From: an uncultured Collinsella sp.
Lineage (GTDB): Bacteria > Actinomycetota > Coriobacteriia > Coriobacteriales > Coriobacteriaceae
Length of the DNA: 9,392 nt
Direction of reading: 5' to 3'
Assembly: GCA_900545905.1 (NCBI GenBank)
Contig: URBA01000040.1
Span: forward strand, 1-9,392
Made by a program: the position numbers and the translations under genes. The notes below the pieces were generated by a model. The model did not search any database and was not told the DNA's origin. It was given only the letters and a program-made list of their open reading frames with translations. Below are positions 1-5,698 of the stretch, piece by piece. Within the stretch, counting starts at the first letter, position 1. Each line of letters opens with the position of its first letter.

Positions 1-2055
1 TTCCGTATCGCCTCGGTGCGCTACGGCGACAATGGACGCTCGCGCCTAGTGGTGCACACAAAGGCAAACGGCACGTGGTCCGCTCCCACGCCCGTGGACT
101 TCCCCCTTGGGTTTGGCGAGGGCGACGTGGAGCGCAACGGCATATTCGATTACGACTTCGACGTGGTGGAATATACGGACGGAAGAGGAAACCAGGACGC
201 CTACGTGCTGCTGGTCTCGGGCGAGCGACGCGACGGCGACAACACCCTTTTCGATACGGCGAGCACATCCGGCATACTGTCCGTTGTGCGCCTGCGCATA
301 AGCAACGACGGAGTTCGCGTGATATCGCATACGTCATGGCGCAGCATTTCGCGCGGCCGCCTGCAAGAGGATGGCTACCATTGCCTGCAGTGCCCGCGCA
401 TCACGGTGGGCAAGACGCTGGTCGACGGACGCCTGTCGGGTGCCTACCTCCACCGCCGCGGAACCACCGCAGAGAAGGCGCTCGGCAGCGAGGCCGAGGT
501 TGCGCTGGAATGCTTTACCCTGTGGTCGGATGATTTGGGCGACAGCCTGACGTTCCGCCAAGTTCTTCGCTTTCCGCAGGCACCGTCGAGTATCGAGCTG
601 AGCGAGCCCGAGAATATCAACGGCAAAATGGTGGTGCCCGTTGCGTACGAGACCGCAGACGGTTGCGGCTGCGCATCGTACGCCGTGATCGGCCAGTCCA
701 TTGCGGGCTGGGGCGTTATGCCACCAGACGCCACGGTGCCCCATGCGGTGCCGTGGCCACAACATTCGGGCTTTTTGGCCACCGTCAACGAGCAGCTGCA
801 GCATATTACTTGGACGCGAGGCGCATCGGCATTTACAACGCAGCCCGTGGGTGCCGCAGGCTGTGGCCCGGCATCGTTTAGCGTAAGCAACAACGGCAGG
901 TGCGCGCTCTATGTAGAGAACACCGATGGCAAGGTGGGGCAAACCTACGACGAAGAAGGCGACCCGGTAGCAGTGATGGGCAAGCACTTCCGCATCTTCG
1001 CCAGCACCTTGGCAGGCGATCTGTTCACGGAGCCGTTCGTGATGTGCGAGCTGGACCATCCCGTCGATCAGATAACGACATTTTTGACGTCGGGAAGCAT
1101 GCTCTCCGCGCTCGCCACGCACACTGTGAGCGCGGAGAAGAGCGAGGCAGAGCTGCACGGCATCGAAGTGCCTCTGGTGGCGTGTGCCACTCCGACGGGC
1201 GCGGTCGCTACCTCAGGCGCGGTGGTGCCCGGAGCAGCAGGCGAATCCTTCATGGTCACGGTGCGAAACGACGGCAACACTTTGCTGACTGCCGGCACGA
1301 TCGATCTGTACCGAGAGGGCTCCAGCCAACCGTTCTCCAGCGCATCCATCGGATTCGGAGCGAACGCACGCACGGCATCGATCTACGATCCGGAGCTTGC
1401 CGAGGATGCTTCGGCCAACGACATGGCACACGTGAAGTACGCGCCCGAGACGCTGGGCGCACGTTTTGCAATGCACCCGCTGGTTGCCGACAACGGCAAC
1501 GCCGTGCTGGCACCGGGTTGCACGGCACAGTTCCGCATGAGCTTCGCCATCCCCGAGAGCTGGAGCGACGAAGTGGGCAAACGCGTCACGCTGTATGCGA
1601 AGGCGCGTAATCTGGTGGCGCTCGATCCCGTAACGCTCGAGGAAATTCGACCGGGCGCAAACTCGGCGCTGGGCGCCGTACTGCACGAGCTTCATGTGCC
1701 CGACGCGGCATGCGAACGCTCAGAAGTTCAGGTCGGCGTATGCGACAGCGCGGATACGACGGGGCTTCACGATGCACCGATGACGGCGGACGGCGGTGGT
1801 GGCTCGAGTGGCGGTGGTACTGACAAGGACGGCGACTCCGGCGGAAGCAGCTCCAGCAGTGGCAAGGACCACGGCACTAACAAGCGCTCCGGAAAAGCGG
1901 GCGCGCTCGCCGGCACGGGCGACAGCAACGTCCCCCTAACCGCAGCCGCAGCAGCACTCGCCGCAGTTGGGGCTGGCCTTGTCGCCTACAGCGCCCGCCG
2001 CACGGCGCTCGAAAACGACACCGCCGATGAGGTCAATTCGGATACGCCTCGCTAG
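1..2055 (+). CDS. Sortase-anchored surface protein, C-terminal part (5' end outside window)
   Basis: The frame is open from base 1 with no convincing start, so the gene begins upstream; 684 residues are visible. The first ~400 residues are beta-rich with scattered Trp and WSAPTPV-like strands, suggesting a propeller or sialidase-like fold, but I recognise no catalytic motif. Residues ~400-565 resemble a CARDB/Ig-like module (the stretch around MVTVRNDGNTLLTAGTIDLY is typical). A Gly/Ser/Asp-rich linker (~596-624) follows, then LAGTG (636-640), a hydrophobic Ala/Leu/Val segment (~644-663) and an Arg-containing tail. This is a cell-wall sorting signal of the LAxTG type used by class E sortases of high-GC Gram-positives, so the protein is expected to be exported and covalently attached to peptidoglycan. 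The 17-residue tail after the RR is longer than usual. The ligand or role (adhesion, glycan binding) cannot be read from what is visible. Confidence 0.85.
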   Translation, partial: FRIASVRYGDNGRSRLVVHTKANGTWSAPTPVDFPLGFGEGDVERNGIFDYDFDVVEYTDGRGNQDAYVLLVSGERRDGDNTLFDTASTSGILSVVRLRISNDGVRVISHTSWRSISRGRLQEDGYHCLQCPRITVGKTLVDGRLSGAYLHRRGTTAEKALGSEAEVALECFTLWSDDLGDSLTFRQVLRFPQAPSSIELSEPENINGKMVVPVAYETADGCGCASYAVIGQSIAGWGVMPPDATVPHAVPWPQHSGFLATVNEQLQHITWTRGASAFTTQPVGAAGCGPASFSVSNNGRCALYVENTDGKVGQTYDEEGDPVAVMGKHFRIFASTLAGDLFTEPFVMCELDHPVDQITTFLTSGSMLSALATHTVSAEKSEAELHGIEVPLVACATPTGAVATSGAVVPGAAGESFMVTVRNDGNTLLTAGTIDLYREGSSQPFSSASIGFGANARTASIYDPELAEDASANDMAHVKYAPETLGARFAMHPLVADNGNAVLAPGCTAQFRMSFAIPESWSDEVGKRVTLYAKARNLVALDPVTLEEIRPGANSALGAVLHELHVPDAACERSEVQVGVCDSADTTGLHDAPMTADGGGGSSGGGTDKDGDSGGSSSSSGKDHGTNKRSGKAGALAGTGDSNVPLTAAAAALAAVGAGLVAYSARRTALENDTADEVNSDTPR
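1906..1990 (+). other. Cell-wall sorting signal (LAGTG plus membrane segment)
   Basis: LAGTG is encoded at 1906-1920 and followed at once by a ~20-residue hydrophobic stretch and an Arg pair. The order linker, motif, hydrophobic segment, charged tail is the standard sortase substrate layout. The Ala at the second position fits class E sortase preference rather than the LPxTG of class A. No sortase gene lies in the window. Confidence 0.75.
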
Positions 2056-2105
2056 CTCCCAGTTACCTTTGCGAGAGACGCCGACTCGGCTCATCGAACA
2101 CCAAA

Positions 2106-2137
2106 AGGGCTGGCCCTGATAACTCGGAGCCAGCCCT
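2106..2137 (-). terminator. Intrinsic terminator of the lipoprotein gene
   Basis: AGGGCTGGC (2106-2114) and GCCAGCCCT (2129-2137) form a perfect 9-bp stem with a 14-nt loop. Read on the - strand the stem is followed by TTTT, as expected for a rho-independent terminator 28 bp past the lipoprotein stop codon. On the + strand no T-run follows, so it is a weaker candidate for ending the surface-protein transcript. Confidence 0.75.
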
Positions 2138-2164
2138 GAGTCGCCTGACGTGAGACTCGCGGCG

Positions 2165-3190
2165 TTACTTGAGCTTCAGCGCCTCCATCATGGGCACGGC
2201 AGCATCCCAGTCGATCTTCCAGCCGATCGACACGCGGACGGTTTCACCCGTTGCGGGAGCCGTCGCAAACAGTGTATGGCCGTTGTCGGGACCGGTAAAG
2301 CGCAGCCACGTTATGCCGTTGTACTCGACCTGGTCGGTTGTCGTTTCCTTGCCTTCATAGATCTGCTCCAGGCTTGCAACTTCCTCCTCCGGCGAGCGCG
2401 GGAAGATGCTGATGTTCAGGCGTCCTCCAGTCTCGTCGTGGAAGAAGTTTGCCTTTTCGCGATCTTCGTCGGACGAATCCAGCGTGTACCCATCGGCGGC
2501 CTCGATGCTGTACGATGCGCAGTCGATGCCCGTTAAATCTGCCTTCTCGCCAGAATCGGCCACGCCGCCGGCCGCCTTGAACTCCTTGGTCTCGCATCCC
2601 GTGGTGTCAAAGTGCATGGCCTCATGATTCTTGGCGGGGGCATAAGCGTCTACGAACTCGACAGTGATGGGCCCGTAGTACGCCGTCTTGGGCGCCCAGA
2701 AATACACGTACTCAACAGTCTCGCCCGGGCCGATATCTGGCCTCTTGGAAAGATCGATGCCCTCGTGAAGCTCATCGGGAGCCTCACTTGCAACGTAGTC
2801 GAGCACGGCCGCCTTGCCGGAAGTAAACAACGGGTCGCCTGCCTCAAGATCGCCTTGGGCAGCATGCACGTTAAAGGAACTGAACGTCCTGTTCTTTGTG
2901 TTGTTGTTGGTGATCTTGATGTGCAGGTAAAAGCCGTCCTGCAGCTTGGCATCGCCGCGATAGAACGTACCGTGAGCCACCGACTCATAGGTAATGCCAG
3001 CCACCTCGACCGTCTGCGAATCATAGGCCTTGGCCTTCTTGGCCTTCTTGGACTTCTCCTGCACAGGTGCGCTCCCGCCCGAGCCACTCGGCGCATTACC
3101 GCCGCAGCCAGCAAGCGTACACGCCAACACAGCCGAAAGCGCCACGGTGGGAATTCCTAACAGCAGCTTCTTCGTCATGGGCTTCATCAT
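2165..3190 (-). CDS. Two-domain surface lipoprotein (DUF5067-like N-terminal domain)
   Basis: A 341-residue predicted lipoprotein. Residues 1-29 form a type II signal peptide: basic start (MMKPMTKK), hydrophobic core, lipobox LAGC with Cys29 as the lipidated residue. A Gly/Ser spacer and a Lys/Ala-rich stretch (46-55) follow. The first domain (~59-185) is a beta-sandwich-like region with features such as FYLHIKITNNNTKNRTFSSF and a late GPGETVEYVYFW strand, reminiscent of DUF5067/DUF4352-type extracellular Ig-like domains. The second domain (~218-341) looks like a PsbP/DUF1795-type fold (YSIEAADGYTL at its start, NGITWLRF, and a final WDAAVPMMEALKLK helix). The start at 3190 is chosen because AAAGGAG lies 8 nt upstream; a longer frame to 3283 would bury the signal peptide. 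The gene stands alone, convergent with the surface-protein gene and divergent from the topoisomerase operon. Lipoprotein status is clear; domain names are from memory and tentative; function is unknown. Confidence 0.85.
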   Translation of the reverse strand: MMKPMTKKLLLGIPTVALSAVLACTLAGCGGNAPSGSGGSAPVQEKSKKAKKAKAYDSQTVEVAGITYESVAHGTFYRGDAKLQDGFYLHIKITNNNTKNRTFSSFNVHAAQGDLEAGDPLFTSGKAAVLDYVASEAPDELHEGIDLSKRPDIGPGETVEYVYFWAPKTAYYGPITVEFVDAYAPAKNHEAMHFDTTGCETKEFKAAGGVADSGEKADLTGIDCASYSIEAADGYTLDSSDEDREKANFFHDETGGRLNISIFPRSPEEEVASLEQIYEGKETTTDQVEYNGITWLRFTGPDNGHTLFATAPATGETVRVSIGWKIDWDAAVPMMEALKLK

Positions 3191-3198
3191 CCTCACCG

Positions 3199-3205
3199 CT
3201 CCTTT
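3199..3205 (-). promoter_or_regulatory. Ribosome binding site setting the lipoprotein start
   Basis: AAAGGAG on the - strand ends 8 nt before the ATG at 3190. A second ATG follows directly (3187) and a third lies at 3178. This site excludes the upstream ATG at 3283 as the normal start. Confidence 0.75.
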
Positions 3206-3486
3206 CGCTTGCAGCTCATCCGTTGCCCGAGGCCTTCGTCGCCCCGTGGCATCGGCTTCCACAATGAGCGTATGACGAAACACGGCGCCGGCGAAGTGAC
3301 CCGTGGCCCAAATAACGCCCCGTTAGACCCCCTTTCAGACCAAAAGGGCCCCAGTTCGCATACCCTCGGCCCACAAAACGAGACGCATGTCCCAATGTTC
3401 GATTCAATCCAACAATCCGCATGGCGCGTTTTTGACAAACGCGTCCAACCGCAAACGCAGCAGGACGCATTCGACCGCTTTCAAAC

Positions 3487-3523
3487 TTACTCGGACAGAA
3501 CCGACTCGGATTTGTCCGAGTAA
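3487..3523. repeat. 11-bp perfect inverted repeat, candidate operator
   Basis: TTACTCGGACA (3487-3497) and its exact reverse complement TGTCCGAGTAA (3513-3523) flank a 15-nt spacer. The spacer carries a third half-site copy, ACTCGGA (3504-3510), in direct orientation 15 bp from the first. No T-run follows on either strand, so it is not a convincing terminator. Its place 133 bp before the topoisomerase start suits a regulator-binding site; which regulator is unknown. Confidence 0.5.
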
Positions 3524-3542
3524 ACGCTGTTCCACCAAATTC

Positions 3543-3556
3543 CGAACGATTGTTCG
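3543..3556. promoter_or_regulatory. LexA/SOS-like box upstream of the topoisomerase operon
   Basis: CGAACGATTGTTCG is a 14-bp dyad whose outer five bases on each side are perfectly complementary. It contains GAAC-N4-GTTC, the core of the LexA (DinR) operator of Gram-positive bacteria, and differs from the Actinobacterial/Bacillus consensus CGAAC-RNRY-GTTYG at one central position. It lies 99 bp before the ATG at 3656. Its position relative to -35/-10 elements is uncertain because the promoter is not obvious. LexA control of this operon is an inference. Confidence 0.5.
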
Positions 3557-3655
3557 ATGGATTTCGTGTTGGGTGGAATCGCCCAAGGGCTGGGCTATGC
3601 TACCTTGACTATCTATATGACTTAAACGCAGCAAAGGAGCACCGAGAGAGCGAGT

Positions 3656-5653
3656 ATGGCAAAAAACACCGCAAACTATGGTAATGACAGTATCCGCCAG
3701 CTCAAGGACGAGGAGCGCGTACGCCTGCGCCCCGCCGTCATCTTTGGCTCGGACGGACTCGATGGCTGCGCGCATGCTGCCTTCGAGATCTTGTCCAACG
3801 CCGTTGACGAGGCGCGCCAGGGCTACGGCAAGCTCATCACCCTTACCGCCTTTCGCGATGGCTCCATTCAGGTAGAGGACAATGGCCGTGGCTGCCCGCT
3901 CGACTGGAACCCTTCCGAGAAGCGCTTTAACTGGGAGCTCGTCTTTTGCGAACTCTACGCTGGCGGCAAGTATAACAACAACCAGGGCGGCGACTACGAC
4001 TTCTCGCTCGGCACCAACGGCCTGGGCTCCTGCGCGACCCAGTACGCTTCCGAGTACATGGACGTCACGGTTTGGCGTGACGGTAACAAGTATTCCCTGC
4101 ACTTTAAGAAGGGTAAGGTCGTCGGCGCCAAAAAGAAGGCGCTCGAGATTGAGCCCAGCGACGAGAACCGCACCGGCACCACCATCAAGTGGCGCCCCGA
4201 TCTTGAGGTCTTTACCTCGATCAGCATTCCCCACGATTGGTATCGCGAGACCATGCGCCGTCAGGCCGTGGTCAACGCCAACGTGACCTTCCGCCTGCGC
4301 ATTGAGGGCGACGATGGCGAGTTTTCCGAAGAGGACTTTTGCTACCCCAAGGGCATCGAGGACTACGTGCTCGAGAAGGTCGGCGCCGACTACCTTACCG
4401 AGCCCTTCTTTATCGAGGCCGACCGCCGCGGTCGCGACCGCGAGGACCTGCCCGACTACAACGTTAAGATCACCGCGTGCATGTGCTTCTCGCGCACCTT
4501 CATGATGCAGGAGTACTACCACAACTCCTCCTGGCTCGAGAACGGCGGTTCGCCCGAGAAGGCGGCCCGTAGCGCTCTGACCAGCGCCATCGATGCCTAC
4601 ATCAAGCAACAGGGCAAGTACAACAAAAACGAGAGCAGCATTAAATGGCAGGACGTCCAGGACTGCCTGGTGCTGGTGACCAACTGCTTCTCCACCCAGA
4701 CGTCCTATGAAAACCAGACTAAGAAGGCCATCAACAACCGCTTTATCCAGCAGGCTATGACGGCCTTCTTTAAGGAGCGCCTCTCGACCTACTTGATCGA
4801 GAACAAGGACGCCGCCAATAAGATCATGGAGCAGGTGCTCATCAACAAGCGCTCGCGCGAGAATGCCGAGAAGACGCGCCAGAGCATCAAGACCAACCTG
4901 CAGCAGAAGACCGACATGGCCAACCGCGTGCAGAAGTTCATCGATTGCCGCTCCAAGGACAAGAGCCGTCGCGAGATCTATATCGTAGAGGGCGACTCGG
5001 CAGCAGGCGCCATCCGCACCTCGCGTGATGCCGAGTTCCAGGGTGTTATGCCCGTCCGCGGCAAGATCCTCAACTGCCTAAAGGAAGATTATCCGCGCAT
5101 CTTTAAGTCCGACATCATCATGGACCTCATGCGCGTGCTGGGCTGCGGTGTGGAGATCAAGGACAAGCGTATCAAGAACCTTGGCGCCTTCGATCTGGAC
5201 AACCTCAACTGGAACAAGGTCATCATCTGTACGGACGCCGACGTCGACGGTTACCACATTCGCACGCTCGTGCTCACCATGCTCTACCGCCTGGTGCCCA
5301 CGCTTATCGACGAGGGCTACGTCTATATCGCCGAGTCGCCGCTCTACGAAATCAACTGCAAAGAAAAGACCTACTTTGCCTACACCGAGCTCGAGAAGAA
5401 CGGCATCCTCAAGGAGATCGGCGACCAGAAGTGCTCCATCAACCGTTCCAAGGGTCTTGGTGAGAACGATCCGGACATGATGTGGCTCACCACCATGAAC
5501 CCCGAGACGCGCCGCCTGATCAAGGTGGAGCCCGAGGACGTCACCAAGATGGAGACCATGTTCAACCTGTTGCTGGGCAACGACGAGGCAGGCCGCAAGC
5601 GCCATATCTCGGAGCACGGCAAGGAATACCTGGACCAGCTGGACCTGCAGTAG
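3656..5653 (+). CDS. Type IIA DNA topoisomerase, ATPase/Toprim subunit (GyrB/ParE-like)
   Basis: A 665-residue B subunit of a type IIA topoisomerase, which hydrolyses ATP to drive strand passage and supplies the metal-binding Toprim site for DNA cleavage. GHKL ATPase domain: N-box Glu44/Asn48 in EILSNAVDEA, Asp75-x-Gly77 in VEDNGRG, Gly-rich ATP lid GTNGLG (119-124), GTTIKWRPD (~174-182). The transducer ends with the conserved QTK (354-356), equivalent to E. coli GyrB Lys337. Toprim: EGDSA with Glu445, DADVDG with Asp527/Asp529; SKGLGE (598-603) and a conserved C-terminus follow. Length is that of ParE or a short GyrB, without the enterobacterial GyrB insert. All catalytic residues are present, but flanking motifs are divergent (EGDSAAGAI, RGKILNCLK). 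The ATG at 3656 starts the family's usual N-terminus; AAAGGAG lies an unusually long 16 nt upstream, with a purine-rich GAGAGAG closer. Cotranscribed with the partner subunit 45 bp downstream. The ParE versus GyrB name cannot be settled from sequence reading. Confidence 0.93.
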   Translation: MAKNTANYGNDSIRQLKDEERVRLRPAVIFGSDGLDGCAHAAFEILSNAVDEARQGYGKLITLTAFRDGSIQVEDNGRGCPLDWNPSEKRFNWELVFCELYAGGKYNNNQGGDYDFSLGTNGLGSCATQYASEYMDVTVWRDGNKYSLHFKKGKVVGAKKKALEIEPSDENRTGTTIKWRPDLEVFTSISIPHDWYRETMRRQAVVNANVTFRLRIEGDDGEFSEEDFCYPKGIEDYVLEKVGADYLTEPFFIEADRRGRDREDLPDYNVKITACMCFSRTFMMQEYYHNSSWLENGGSPEKAARSALTSAIDAYIKQQGKYNKNESSIKWQDVQDCLVLVTNCFSTQTSYENQTKKAINNRFIQQAMTAFFKERLSTYLIENKDAANKIMEQVLINKRSRENAEKTRQSIKTNLQQKTDMANRVQKFIDCRSKDKSRREIYIVEGDSAAGAIRTSRDAEFQGVMPVRGKILNCLKEDYPRIFKSDIIMDLMRVLGCGVEIKDKRIKNLGAFDLDNLNWNKVIICTDADVDGYHIRTLVLTMLYRLVPTLIDEGYVYIAESPLYEINCKEKTYFAYTELEKNGILKEIGDQKCSINRSKGLGENDPDMMWLTTMNPETRRLIKVEPEDVTKMETMFNLLLGNDEAGRKRHISEHGKEYLDQLDLQ

Positions 5654-5688
5654 CAGCAAATCGTTAACGACGGCCCATAAGAAGTTCA

Positions 5689-5695
5689 AGAGGAA
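5689..5695 (+). promoter_or_regulatory. Ribosome binding site for the GTG-started A subunit
   Basis: AGAGGAA lies just before the GTG at 5699; AGAGG itself ends 5 nt before it. It decides the GTG start, which gives the Lys-rich N-terminus MAKKKTKNQ; the next Met is at residue 41, inside the conserved NYMPYAMSV region. Confidence 0.65.
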
Positions 5696-5698
5696 ATC

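Larger units (their letters stand above)
3191..3655. other. Divergent intergenic region, 465 bp, palindrome-rich, no supported gene
   Basis: This region separates the lipoprotein from the topoisomerase operon and must hold both promoters. Reading from the lipoprotein side I see these short palindromes: TAACG-ccc-CGTTA (3313-3325), CCCTTT/AAAGGG (3330-3348), CGCGTTT/AAACGCG (3425-3443), the 11-bp inverted repeat at 3487-3523 and the LexA-like box at 3543-3556. A weak -10-like TATGCT (3596-3601) has only a poor -35 (TGGAAT, 3574-3579), so no promoter is called firmly for either gene. Short open frames here, on either strand, lack ribosome binding sites and recognisable protein character. Much of 3260-3400 could be a dispersed repeat or structured RNA, which a genome search would settle. 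Confidence 0.5.

Noticed and set aside
3432..3437. TTGACA as a -35 element for the topoisomerase operon
   Set aside because: There is no -10-like sequence 16-18 bp downstream, and the site lies inside the CGCGTTT/AAACGCG palindrome over 200 bp from the gene.
3209..3523. A 104-codon + strand frame in the divergent intergenic region
   Set aside because: No Shine-Dalgarno, no hydrophobic core or motif, and it passes through several palindromes and ends exactly in the 3487-3523 repeat.
3404..4609. A 401-codon open frame on the - strand over the start of the B-subunit gene
   Set aside because: Same codon-bias shadow; its 3' part runs through the intergenic palindromes and it has no motif or ribosome binding site I could identify.
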